Source: Bradyrhizobium sp. 139
Lineage (GTDB): Bacteria; Pseudomonadota; Alphaproteobacteria; Rhizobiales; Xanthobacteraceae
Direction of reading: 5' to 3'
Assembly: GCF_023074175.1 (NCBI RefSeq)
Contig: NZ_JADPKS010000011.1
Span: 1 to 64,000, forward strand
Length of the DNA stretch: 64,000 nucleotides
Under the pieces are notes generated by a model. The model was not told the DNA's origin, searched no databases, and worked only from the letters and a program-made list of their open reading frames with translations. Positions 27,807 to 36,131 of this stretch are shown in pieces (within the stretch, counting starts at the first letter, position 1; each line of letters starts with the position of its first letter). The position numbers and the translations under genes were made by a program.

Positions 27807-28832
27807 ATGAAGAAACTGTTTGGCCGGCTCGCCGGCGCGCTGCTCGCGCTGACGCTCACCACCGGTCTTGCCGTGGCGCAAAGCAAGATCACGATCGCCA
27901 TCGGCGGCGGCTCCTGCCTGTGCTATCTGCCGACGGTGCTGGCCAAGCAGCTCGGCGAATACGACAAGGCGGGTCTCAGTGTCGAACTGGTGGACCTCAA
28001 GGGCGGCTCGGACGCGCTCAAGGCCGTGCTCGGCGGCAGCGCCGACGTGGTCTCCGGCTATTTCGACCACTGCGTCAACCTTGCCGCCAAGAAGCAGGAG
28101 CTTCAGGCCTTCGTGGTCTATGACCGTTATCCCGGCCTCGTGCTGGTGGTCGCGCCGTCACGCACCAATGAGATCAAGTCGGTCAAGGATCTCGCCGGCA
28201 AGAAGGTCGGCGTCAGCGCGCCCGGGTCCTCCACGGACTTCTTCCTGAAATATCTCCTCAAGAAGAACGGTCTCGATCCTGCCGGCATTGCGGTGATCGG
28301 CGTCGGCCTCGGCGCCACCGCGGTCGCCGCGATGGAGCAGGGCCAGATCGACGCCGCCGTGATGCTCGATCCCTCCGTGACCGTGCTCCAGGGCAGCCAC
28401 AAGGATCTGCGCATCCTCAGCGACACCCGCACGCAAAAAGACACGCTCGAGACGTTCGGCGGCGAATATCCGGGCGGCGCGCTGTACTCGACCGCGGCCT
28501 GGATCAATGGCCACGAGAAGGAAACGCAGGCGCTCACCAACGCGATGCTCGCCACGCTCGCCTGGATCCATTCGCACTCGCCCGAGGAGATCATGGCGAA
28601 GATGCCCGACGAGATGGTCGGCAAGAACAAGGATCTCTATCTTGCCGCGCTGAAGAACACGATCCCGATGTTCTCGGAAACCGGCAAGATGGATCCGAAG
28701 GGCGCGGACGCTGTGCTCGCGGTGTTCAGCGTCGGCTCGCCGGAGGTCGCGAACGCCAAGATCGACCTCAGCAAGACCTTCACCAACAAGTACGTCGAGC
28801 AGGCCAGGAAGACCACGGGGAGCGCCAAATAG
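27807..28832 (+). CDS. NitT/TauT-type ABC substrate-binding protein
   Basis: A 341-aa periplasmic binding protein with a signal peptide (cleavage near AVAQ, residue 25). The SsuA/TauA-like fold is shown by SCLCYLPTVLAKQLGEYDKAGLSVELVDLKGGSDAL and GKKVGVSAPGSSTDFF. GGGAGGAAA before the ATG is a strong ribosome site. It probably serves the ATPase and permease at 22519-24122, which lack a nearer binding protein. Confidence 0.92.
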   Translation: MKKLFGRLAGALLALTLTTGLAVAQSKITIAIGGGSCLCYLPTVLAKQLGEYDKAGLSVELVDLKGGSDALKAVLGGSADVVSGYFDHCVNLAAKKQELQAFVVYDRYPGLVLVVAPSRTNEIKSVKDLAGKKVGVSAPGSSTDFFLKYLLKKNGLDPAGIAVIGVGLGATAVAAMEQGQIDAAVMLDPSVTVLQGSHKDLRILSDTRTQKDTLETFGGEYPGGALYSTAAWINGHEKETQALTNAMLATLAWIHSHSPEEIMAKMPDEMVGKNKDLYLAALKNTIPMFSETGKMDPKGADAVLAVFSVGSPEVANAKIDLSKTFTNKYVEQARKTTGSAK

Positions 28833-28861
28833 CTGACGCGAAGGCGTGGTCATCGGGCGTC

Positions 28862-29566
28862 ATGACGTCACCGGTCATTCATCGCGTCGCGACGCTTGAT
28901 CTCGCGGTACGGCCGATCGCGTGGCCGTTCGCCGAGGAGCGGCGCGCCGAGATCGCGGCGCATTTCATCGAGAAGCAGCGCGAACGGCCGAAGATCTGGA
29001 ACGGCCGCGTCCTGCTCGGGCGGGATGCCGTCTTTGCGGATGGCCAGCTTTCCGCGACCTATTTCGAGACCGATTTCGCAAGCTTCCTTGCCTGGCGCGA
29101 CTGGGGCTTTCCCGACAAGGCGGTGTTCAACGGCTTCGGCATGGGCGCGCTACGCACCCCCGACGGCGCCTTCATCATGGGGGAGATGGCACAGCATACC
29201 GCCAATGCAGGACGGATCTATTTCCCCTCGGGAACGCCCGATCTCGACGATGTTAGGAATGGCGTGCTCGACATCCCCGGCAGCGTCGTCCGCGAGGTCG
29301 CGGAGGAGACCGGCCTGACCGTTGCCGATTTCTCGGCCGAGGCGGACTGGCACTGCGTGGTCACCGGCCCCACGATTGCAATGATCCAGGTTCTCAACTT
29401 GGACATGCCGGGCGACATGGCTCGCGGCCTGATCGAAGCGTATCTCGCGCGTGAGATCGAGCCGGAGCTGTCGGCCATTCATCTCGTGCGCGGGATGAGT
29501 GATCTCACGCCGTCCATGCCGCGATTTGTCACGGCCTTCGTCGCGCAGCAGTTCGCCTCGCGCTGA
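28862..29566 (+). CDS. Nudix-domain protein
   Basis: A 234-aa protein with a C-terminal Nudix-like half. The box ends REVAEETGL, but the upstream part (GVLDIPGSVV) lacks the usual Glu eight residues before REV, so the box is partly degenerate. The N-terminal half (residues 1-110) is family-specific. Start ATG at 28862, 29 bp after the binding protein gene, so the two may be cotranscribed. Substrate unknown. Confidence 0.78.
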   Translation: MTSPVIHRVATLDLAVRPIAWPFAEERRAEIAAHFIEKQRERPKIWNGRVLLGRDAVFADGQLSATYFETDFASFLAWRDWGFPDKAVFNGFGMGALRTPDGAFIMGEMAQHTANAGRIYFPSGTPDLDDVRNGVLDIPGSVVREVAEETGLTVADFSAEADWHCVVTGPTIAMIQVLNLDMPGDMARGLIEAYLAREIEPELSAIHLVRGMSDLTPSMPRFVTAFVAQQFASR

Positions 29567-29661
29567 TGCGCGAGGCTTGACATCGCTGCGCTCAGCCCAT
29601 GTGATGGGCAAAAACCAAAAAGCACGACGAATGCAATGCACAATCGTCCAGGGAGGTTTTG

Positions 29662-30972
29662 ATGCGCCTGCGCATGGCTGCCCGCTCGGTACGTGGGCTG
29701 TTGATCGCGATTGCCGCGATGGGCTTGATGGCTTCGGCCGAGGCTCAAGAGAAGAAGATCAAGATCGGCGTGGTGTTCGACCTGACAGGGCCTCTCGCCG
29801 GCGGCGGGTCTGAACTCGGCTATATCGGCGCAAAGATCATCCTCGACCATTTCGCCAAGACCGGCGTCGAGGGCTACAGGATCGAGGCGGTCTATGCCGA
29901 CGCCCAGAGCAAGCCCGACATCGCCATCAACGAATCGGTCCGCCTGCTCGAGCAGGAAAAAGTGGACATGGTGCTCGGCTTCTTCTCCTCAGCGCAATGC
30001 GTGCCGGTGGCCGCCCGCGTCGAGCAGCTCAAGAAGTTCATGTGGATGACGACCTGCATCTCGTCGGCCGTGTTCAACGAGAAGGGCTACAAATACGTCT
30101 TCCGCCCGCAGGCGAGCGGTGACCAGTTCGGCATGATGACGATGGATTTCATCGCGCAGAACGCCAAAGCGAAGTTCGACAAGGAGCCGAAGGACCTGCG
30201 CGTCGCGATCATCCATGAAGACGGCGCCTACGGCGTCGATGTCTCCAGGGGGAACGAAGCCGGCGCAAGGAAGGCGGGCTTCAACGTCGTGATGAAGGAG
30301 GGCTATTCGGCCACCGCGCCTGATCTGTCCGCACTGGTGACGAAGCTGAAGCGCGCCAAGCCCGACGTGATCTTCCACACCGGCTACAATCCCGACATCA
30401 CGCTGCTGTTGCGCCAAGCCCGCGAGCAAGGGCTGAGGTTCGGGGCACTGATGGGCCATGGCGCCGGCTACGGCGTCTATGAGAAGCTGAAGGAAGGCAT
30501 GGGGGCTGACGCTACCTACATCTTCAACACCGACCCGATCTCGATCTGGCTCGCCAACCAGAAGACCATGGATCCGAAGCTTCCGCCCGTGATCAAGATG
30601 GTCGGCGAGGAGTTCGACAAGCTCAGGCCCGGCGTCGCCATCCGCTCCGCCCATGTCGGCATCGGCGCGTCCAACACTTACGTCTTCATGTCTGACGTGC
30701 TGCCGCGTGCGATCAAGAAATATGGCGGGGTCGATCCCGACGCGTTGCGCAAGGCGGCGCTCGACACCGACATTCCCGAGGGCGGCACCATGCTCGGCTT
30801 CGGCGTGAAGTTCTACGGCGAGGGCACGCCCATGGCCGGGCAGAACGAGCGCTCGTTTCCCGTTGTGATCCAGTATATCGACGACAAGTCCTCCGTGGTG
30901 TGGCCCAAGAGCCAGGCGCAGCGCGAGGCCGTGCTGCCGCTGCCGAAGGGCACCACCTATAGCAACCAGTAG
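29662..30972 (+). CDS. HAAT-family ABC substrate-binding protein (LivK-like)
   Basis: A 436-aa periplasmic protein with a signal peptide (about residues 1-28), starting the mature part at KIKIGVVFDLTGPLAGGG. It is a type I binding protein of the branched-chain amino acid family; the real ligand could be an amide, urea, aromatic acid or other compound. ATG after GGGAGG; a TTG just before it is also in frame. First gene of the complete importer operon 29662-34373. Its closest relative in this window is the protein at 57508-58818. Confidence 0.93.
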   Translation: MRLRMAARSVRGLLIAIAAMGLMASAEAQEKKIKIGVVFDLTGPLAGGGSELGYIGAKIILDHFAKTGVEGYRIEAVYADAQSKPDIAINESVRLLEQEKVDMVLGFFSSAQCVPVAARVEQLKKFMWMTTCISSAVFNEKGYKYVFRPQASGDQFGMMTMDFIAQNAKAKFDKEPKDLRVAIIHEDGAYGVDVSRGNEAGARKAGFNVVMKEGYSATAPDLSALVTKLKRAKPDVIFHTGYNPDITLLLRQAREQGLRFGALMGHGAGYGVYEKLKEGMGADATYIFNTDPISIWLANQKTMDPKLPPVIKMVGEEFDKLRPGVAIRSAHVGIGASNTYVFMSDVLPRAIKKYGGVDPDALRKAALDTDIPEGGTMLGFGVKFYGEGTPMAGQNERSFPVVIQYIDDKSSVVWPKSQAQREAVLPLPKGTTYSNQ

Positions 30973-30987
30973 CGGCGGAGCGGGGCG

Positions 30988-31758
30988 GTGCTGGAAGTCA
31001 GCGGGCTGGTGAAGCGCTTTGGTGGCTTCACCGCCGTCAACAACGTGTCGTTCAGGGTCGACCAGGGCGAGATCCTCGGCCTGATCGGCCCCAACGGCTC
31101 GGGCAAGAGCACGATCTTCAACATGCTCTCGGGCACGCTGGCGCCGACGTCCGGCTCGATCCTGTTTGGCGGGCATGAGATCGCGGGCCTCGCGCCGCAC
31201 CGGATCATCAACAGCGGCATCGGCCGTACCTTCCAGATTCCGCGGCCGTTCCGGCGCCTGACGATCTTCGAGAATGTCGCGCTGGCCGGCTTCTACGGCC
31301 AGGGCCGCCACAGTCGTGCCAGGGCGGAGGAAGCGGCCGAACGATCACTGGCCATGGTGGGCCTGCCGAGCGATCGTCATGCCAGCGTCGATGGCCTCGG
31401 GGCGGCTGGCCTGAAGAAGCTCGAACTTGCGAAAGCGCTCGCCACCGCGCCAAAATTGCTGCTCGCTGACGAGAGCCTCGGCGGTCTCGACGAGGCCGAG
31501 ATGGGGCAGGCGGCCGACATGCTGCGCAACATCCGCGACGAACTCGGCATCACCATCATCTGGGTCGAGCACATCATGGGCGTGCTGATGCGCGTCGTCG
31601 ATCGCGTCATGGTGCTCGATCACGGCGAGAAGATTTCGGAAGGTTTGCCGAGCGCAGTTGCGGGTGATCCGCGCGTGATCGAGGTCTATCTCGGCACGGA
31701 CGCCGAGACCACGCAGGCCGCGGCCGCCGCTGCGCGCCGCCGCGCCGGAGGGCAGTGA
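30988..31758 (+). CDS. HAAT ABC transporter ATPase, LivG-like
   Basis: A 256-aa ATPase with Walker A GPNGSGKST and LivG-type internal loop (TFQIPRPFRRLTIFENV). The signature is weak (GAAGLKKLELAKAL instead of LSGGQ) and the Walker B ends DES rather than DEP (LLLADESLGGLDEAE). LivG proteins often have a weak signature, so this is probably functional. GTG start 15 bp after the binding-protein gene; the stop overlaps livF by 1 bp. Confidence 0.92.
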   Translation: MLEVSGLVKRFGGFTAVNNVSFRVDQGEILGLIGPNGSGKSTIFNMLSGTLAPTSGSILFGGHEIAGLAPHRIINSGIGRTFQIPRPFRRLTIFENVALAGFYGQGRHSRARAEEAAERSLAMVGLPSDRHASVDGLGAAGLKKLELAKALATAPKLLLADESLGGLDEAEMGQAADMLRNIRDELGITIIWVEHIMGVLMRVVDRVMVLDHGEKISEGLPSAVAGDPRVIEVYLGTDAETTQAAAAAARRRAGGQ

Positions 31759-32462
31759 TGCTGGAGCTCCGCGCCGTCAACGCCGGTTATGGCACGTTCC
31801 AGGCACTGTTCGACGTCCATCTCGACGTGAAGGCGGGCGAGGCCGTCGGCGTCATCGGTCCGAACGGCGCCGGCAAGACAACCTTGATGCGCGTCATCTC
31901 CGGCCTGATCCGTCCCTCGCGTGGCTCGATCAGGATGGAAGGCACTGACGTCGTGGCAACGCCGCCGCACAAGATCGTCGGCCTCGGGATCGCGCATGTG
32001 CCGGAGAACCGGCGGCTGTTTCCGCAGCTCTCGGTCGACGACAATCTCAAGATGGGCGCCTTCATGAGGGAGGCGCGCGGCCACTACGCCGAGCGGCTGG
32101 ACGTCGTGTTCGACCTGTTTCCGCGCCTGAAGGAGCGCCGCCAGCAGATGGCCGGCACCATGTCCGGCGGCGAGCAGCAGATGTGCGCGATCGGCCGCGC
32201 GCTGATGTCGAATCCAAAGCTCCTGCTGCTCGACGAGCCATCGGCGGGACTGGCGCCGGTCGTGGTGCAGCAGGTATTCGAACTCGTCAAGCGGATCCGC
32301 GCGCGCGGATTGACCGTGCTGATCGTCGAGCAGAACGTTCAGCAGGTACTGCGTGTTGTCGACCGCGCCTATCTGATCGAGGCCGGCACGATCCGGGCGT
32401 CCGGCACCTCCGCCGAGATGCTGGCGAGCGACACGGTCAAGGAAGCGTATCTCGGGGTGTGA
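31758..32462 (+). CDS. HAAT ABC transporter ATPase, LivF-like
   Basis: A 234-aa ATPase, the second nucleotide-binding subunit of the importer. Walker A GPNGAGKTT, signature MSGGEQQMCAIGRAL, Walker B LLLLDEPSAGLAP, H-loop VEQNVQ, all intact. ATG chosen because it overlaps the stop of livG (TGATG); a GTG directly upstream is also in frame. The permease gene follows after 13 bp. Confidence 0.93.
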   Translation: MLELRAVNAGYGTFQALFDVHLDVKAGEAVGVIGPNGAGKTTLMRVISGLIRPSRGSIRMEGTDVVATPPHKIVGLGIAHVPENRRLFPQLSVDDNLKMGAFMREARGHYAERLDVVFDLFPRLKERRQQMAGTMSGGEQQMCAIGRALMSNPKLLLLDEPSAGLAPVVVQQVFELVKRIRARGLTVLIVEQNVQQVLRVVDRAYLIEAGTIRASGTSAEMLASDTVKEAYLGV

Positions 32463-32475
32463 GGGGCATGCAGGC

Positions 32476-33357
32476 ATGCAAGCTTTTTTGGACATTTTCG
32501 ACATCTATTTGCTGGAGGCCGTGATCAACGGCATCCTGCTCGGCGGCGTGCTGGCGCTGCTGGCACTCGGGCTCAATTTGATCTTCGGCGTCATCGACGT
32601 GACCTGGATCTGCTACGCAGAGCTGGTGATGATCGGCATGTACGCCATGTATTTCATGGTCCAGTACTATGGCCTCAGCTATTTCATCGCGGCGCCGCTC
32701 ACGATCCTGCTGGTCGCGATCCTCGGCGCAGCGCTGCACTACCTCGTGATAGCGCCGTTGCTCACCGCGCCGCCGATCAACCAGCTGCTGGCGACCGGTG
32801 GGGTGCTGTTCGTGCTCCAGAGCTTTGCCACCGTCGCCTTCGGCATCGACTTCCGCAATCTCGGCATCCGCCTGCCGGTGCTTGCCTTCGGCGACATGAA
32901 TTTCAGCTACGCTCGACTTCTGTCGTTCCTGGCGGCGCTGGTCGGCATGGTCGCGGTCTATCTGTTCATGACCCGCACCTTCACCGGCACCGCGATCCGC
33001 GCCATCTCGCAGGACCGCCAGATCATGGCGCTGATGGGCGTCGATACGAAGAGGATCTATCTCGTCACCTCGGCGCTCGGCGGTGCGCTGGCCGGGCTCG
33101 CGGCTTGTCTTCTCGTACTGCAGTATGACGTGCACCCCTTCGTCGGCCTGTCGTTCGGGCCGATCACCTTCCTGATCTGCGTGCTCGGGGGCCTCGGCAA
33201 TTTCATCGGCGGCTTCATCGCTGCCTTTGTGTTCGCCGAGATCATCTCGCTCGGCGGCCTGTTCTCCGATCTCGAATGGGGCTACGTGCTCGCCTTCGCC
33301 TTCTTCATCGTCATGATGTTCATCCGGCCCGCGGGCCTGCTTGCGAGGCGCCGATGA
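32476..33357 (+). CDS. HAAT ABC transporter permease, LivH-like
   Basis: A 293-aa membrane protein with about eight spans; N-terminal LLGGVLALLALGLNLIFGVIDV and the coupling-loop motif RAISQDRQIMALMGVDTKRIY are characteristic of LivH. The start ATG is at 32476; the stop overlaps the start of livM (ATGA). Confidence 0.93.
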   Translation: MQAFLDIFDIYLLEAVINGILLGGVLALLALGLNLIFGVIDVTWICYAELVMIGMYAMYFMVQYYGLSYFIAAPLTILLVAILGAALHYLVIAPLLTAPPINQLLATGGVLFVLQSFATVAFGIDFRNLGIRLPVLAFGDMNFSYARLLSFLAALVGMVAVYLFMTRTFTGTAIRAISQDRQIMALMGVDTKRIYLVTSALGGALAGLAACLLVLQYDVHPFVGLSFGPITFLICVLGGLGNFIGGFIAAFVFAEIISLGGLFSDLEWGYVLAFAFFIVMMFIRPAGLLARRR

Positions 33358-34373
33358 TGGGGCAGGGCCGGCTTGCAGCATGGGCGATGGGTCTTGCGGC
33401 GTTGATCGCGCTGCCCTTCGTCTACCGCGATCCCTATCATCTGCACATCCTGGTGCTGATCCTGATCTGGTCGTTCGCCTACACCTCATGGTCGATGATG
33501 GGGCGGTTCGGCCTCGTCTCGCTCGGCCATGGCGGCTTCATGGGGATCGGCGCTTATGTCACGGCGCTGCTCTGGAATCACCTGGGCTGGTCGCCCTGGA
33601 TCGGCATTCCCGTCGGCATGGTCGCAGCCGGCGTGCTGGCGCTGATCGTCGGCTATCCCTGTTTCCGCTTCCGCATCACCGGACACTATTTCGTGCTGGT
33701 GACACTGGCACTATCAGGCATCGTGCTCCAGGTCATCACGGCGACGCGCGACTACACCGGCGGCTCGCTCGGCTATACGCCGAACCGTGCGTCGGGCAAC
33801 AAGCTGCTGGCGCTGCAATTCGACGACAAGATCACCTGGTATCTGATCGCGCTCGGGGTCTGGCTTTTCGGCATTGTGGTCTGGCACTGGGTCGACCGCA
33901 GCATGGCCCGCTATGCGCTGGAGGCGATCTCGGAGGACGAGGATGCCGCGGCTGCCGCCGGCGTCGACGTCACCGCGGAGAAGCTGAAGATCACGCTGCT
34001 CAGTGCGGTGATGACGGCGCTCGCCGGCGCAATCTACTGCCAGTACCAGATGTTCATCACACCCGACACCGTCAGCGGCATCGCGGTATCGCTCCAGATG
34101 GTGTTCGCGGCCATCGTCGGCGGCCTGTTCGTCTCGCTCGGCCCGACCTTCGGCGCCGTCATCACGATTCTGCTCGCGGAAACCCTGCGCATCGGCTTCG
34201 GCACCAAGGCGGTCGGCTGGGACAATCTCGTCTACGGCGTGCTGCTCGTTCTTTTCATCATATTCCTTCCCAAGGGTATCCTTGGTAGCGTGCTCGACAA
34301 ATTGAAGCCGCAACGCAAGGTGCCCCGCGCTCATGAGCAAGAAGCCGTCCAAATCGCTCGCCCAGGAACTTGA
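33354..34373 (+). CDS. HAAT ABC transporter permease, LivM-like
   Basis: A 339-aa membrane protein, second permease subunit. FGLVSLGHGGFMGIGAYVTALL near residues 51-72 and the loop EAISEDEDAAAAAGVDVTAEKL are typical LivM features. ATG at 33354 overlaps the livH stop. The last 41 bp overlap the start of the PPK2 gene, so the C-terminal tail (basic, GTVQIARPGT-like) is encoded over the next gene's beginning. Confidence 0.92.
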   Translation: MMGQGRLAAWAMGLAALIALPFVYRDPYHLHILVLILIWSFAYTSWSMMGRFGLVSLGHGGFMGIGAYVTALLWNHLGWSPWIGIPVGMVAAGVLALIVGYPCFRFRITGHYFVLVTLALSGIVLQVITATRDYTGGSLGYTPNRASGNKLLALQFDDKITWYLIALGVWLFGIVVWHWVDRSMARYALEAISEDEDAAAAAGVDVTAEKLKITLLSAVMTALAGAIYCQYQMFITPDTVSGIAVSLQMVFAAIVGGLFVSLGPTFGAVITILLAETLRIGFGTKAVGWDNLVYGVLLVLFIIFLPKGILGSVLDKLKPQRKVPRAHEQEAVQIARPGT

Positions 34374-35250
34374 CCGCTACGTCACGCCGTTCCGCTACGA
34401 TGGATCGGGCAAGTTTCATCTCAAGGACTACAAGACCGACGAGAAGGGCGATCTCGACAAGGAAAAGGCGCAGGAGATTCTGGACGCCAACAAGAAGCGG
34501 CTGATCGAATTTCAGGAGAAGCTCTACGCCCAGGATCGCTGGTCGGTGCTGATCGTGTTTCAGGCCATGGACGCCGGCGGCAAGGATTCCGCGATCAAGG
34601 CGATCTTCGAGGGCATCAATCCGCAAGGCTGCGAAGTCCATGCCTTCAAGGCGCCGAGCAGCAAGGAGCTCGACCACGATTTCCTCTGGCGACACGCGGT
34701 CGCGCTGCCCGAGCGCGGCCATATCGGCATCTTCAATCGCTCCCATTACGAGGAATGCCTGGTGACGCGCGTGCACCCGGAGATCCTCGCCAAGGAGAAG
34801 CTGCCGCCAAAGCTCGTCACCAAGAACATCTGGAAAGAGCGGTTCGAGGACATCTCCGCCTTCGAGCGTTACCTGACGCGCAACGGCACAATCGTGCTGA
34901 AATTCTTCCTCAATCTCTCCAGGGATGAGCAGCGCCAGCGCTTCCTGGACCGGCTGGAGGATCCGTCCAAGCAGTGGAAATTCTCCATGGGCGACATCGA
35001 GGAGCGCGCGCTGTGGCCGCGCTACCAGGCGGTCTATCAGGACATCGTCCATCATACGGCGACGTCGCATGCGCCGTGGTACGTCGTGCCCGCCGATCAC
35101 AAATGGTTCGCGCGCATCGTGATCGGCTCGGCGATCAATGCTGCGCTCGAAAAACTCGACTTGCGCTTCCCCCATGCCGACAAGGCCTCGCTGGACGAAT
35201 TCAAGCAGGTGCGCAAGGCGCTGGAGAAGGAAGGGAAGGGAAAGCGGTGA
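34333..35250 (+). CDS. ppk2: Polyphosphate kinase 2 (PPK2) family
   Basis: A 305-aa soluble enzyme that transfers phosphate between polyphosphate and nucleotides. P-loop FQAMDAGGKDS (residues 76-86), lid and second motif FNRSHYEECLVTRVH (about 134-148). The FNRSHYEE form, rather than FDRSWYNR, suggests class III enzymes that can phosphorylate both AMP and ADP; this is from memory of the family. The gene overlaps livM by 41 bp, so it is in the importer operon's transcript. It may couple nucleotide recharging to transport or simply share the promoter. Confidence 0.93.
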   Translation: MSKKPSKSLAQELDRYVTPFRYDGSGKFHLKDYKTDEKGDLDKEKAQEILDANKKRLIEFQEKLYAQDRWSVLIVFQAMDAGGKDSAIKAIFEGINPQGCEVHAFKAPSSKELDHDFLWRHAVALPERGHIGIFNRSHYEECLVTRVHPEILAKEKLPPKLVTKNIWKERFEDISAFERYLTRNGTIVLKFFLNLSRDEQRQRFLDRLEDPSKQWKFSMGDIEERALWPRYQAVYQDIVHHTATSHAPWYVVPADHKWFARIVIGSAINAALEKLDLRFPHADKASLDEFKQVRKALEKEGKGKR

Positions 35251-36131
35251 CGCCAAGCTGCGCGTCCTTGCTCGACCGCGAGCTTCAGGATGGCCACACA
35301 CAAAAAACGCGAAAACAACCCCATGCACAGTAGCCGCGGATAGCGAAATCAATGACTTGACGGCCAGCGCGCGCAGTTACGGATTTAACGAAACCGTTTG
35401 ACCCGTCGGGCAAAACAGGGGCATGATGTCATCATCGCCCAAGCTCCTCAAAACCAAGCCGATAATTTGCGCCGCAGTCCAGGAACTCGCACCTCCAAAT
35501 GTGATCTTTGGGGCCGTTGATCCCGCTTGACAGTTTTGTGTCGCGGGAGGAGCATGCCGATAGTCGCGAATACGCGACGTATAGCGTCAACCTCATGAGC
35601 AAGGGGAGGTCTATGACACCACCTCCGCAGATCCAGCCGCGTTAAGTGCGATGGAGCTCGTTCGGACTATCGCATAGCGGCAGAAACCGCGAACGGCACG
35701 CCGGGTCAAGGTTTAGCGGGCTGCATCAGTGAGGCAAAGCCCCTACCTTCCCGGCGCTGTATTTTGCATCACACCGATGCATCACACCGATCATGTCGGA
35801 TGGCCGTGACGGGGCCGCCGCGATAGGTGTTTTCGACATCACAGGTGCTTTTGACATCCAGGTTCTCTTCTCCTCCTCGCCGTCATTCCGGGCCGACTCC
35901 CGGAATGACGGGAAAGCTTTTGTGTGCGCATCGCAATTGATCGATGTTTGTCTGCGCGGAGCCGAGGGTTCCCATTCCTGCACTGCGGCAAATGCCAAGA
36001 GAATGTCGCCTCGTTGGCCAACTTCCGACACAGCGCCGGGGCGAATAGCTGCGATCCGACATGACGCAGTGCTTCGGCGGTGACTGTCCCGCCTCCGCCG
36101 GCGCATTCATTTTTCGTTCCAGGGAATCCTC
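35251..36131. other. Long intergenic region, no convincing protein gene
   Basis: 881 bp without a supported gene. It contains a 33-bp mini-ORF at 35613-35645 (MTPPPQIQPR) behind a GGGGAGG ribosome site; the GGAGGT of that site pairs with ACCTCC inside the ORF. A 13-bp direct repeat GCATCACACCGAT occurs at 35766-35778 and 35779-35791. A TTGACA at 35527 could be a promoter -35 element. The region also includes the inverted repeat listed separately. The ORFs on either strand around 35726-36264 look like shadows. Confidence 0.5.
35881..35910. repeat. Perfect 12-bp inverted repeat
   Basis: Arms CGTCATTCCGGG (35881-35892) and CCCGGAATGACG (35899-35910) around a 6-nt loop. This has the look of the short palindromic repeats scattered in rhizobial intergenic DNA; no T-run follows. 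Confidence 0.75.

Noticed and set aside
29989..31311. 440-aa minus-strand ORF opposite the HAAT binding protein
   Set aside because: Composition is typical of an antisense shadow and covers several true genes.
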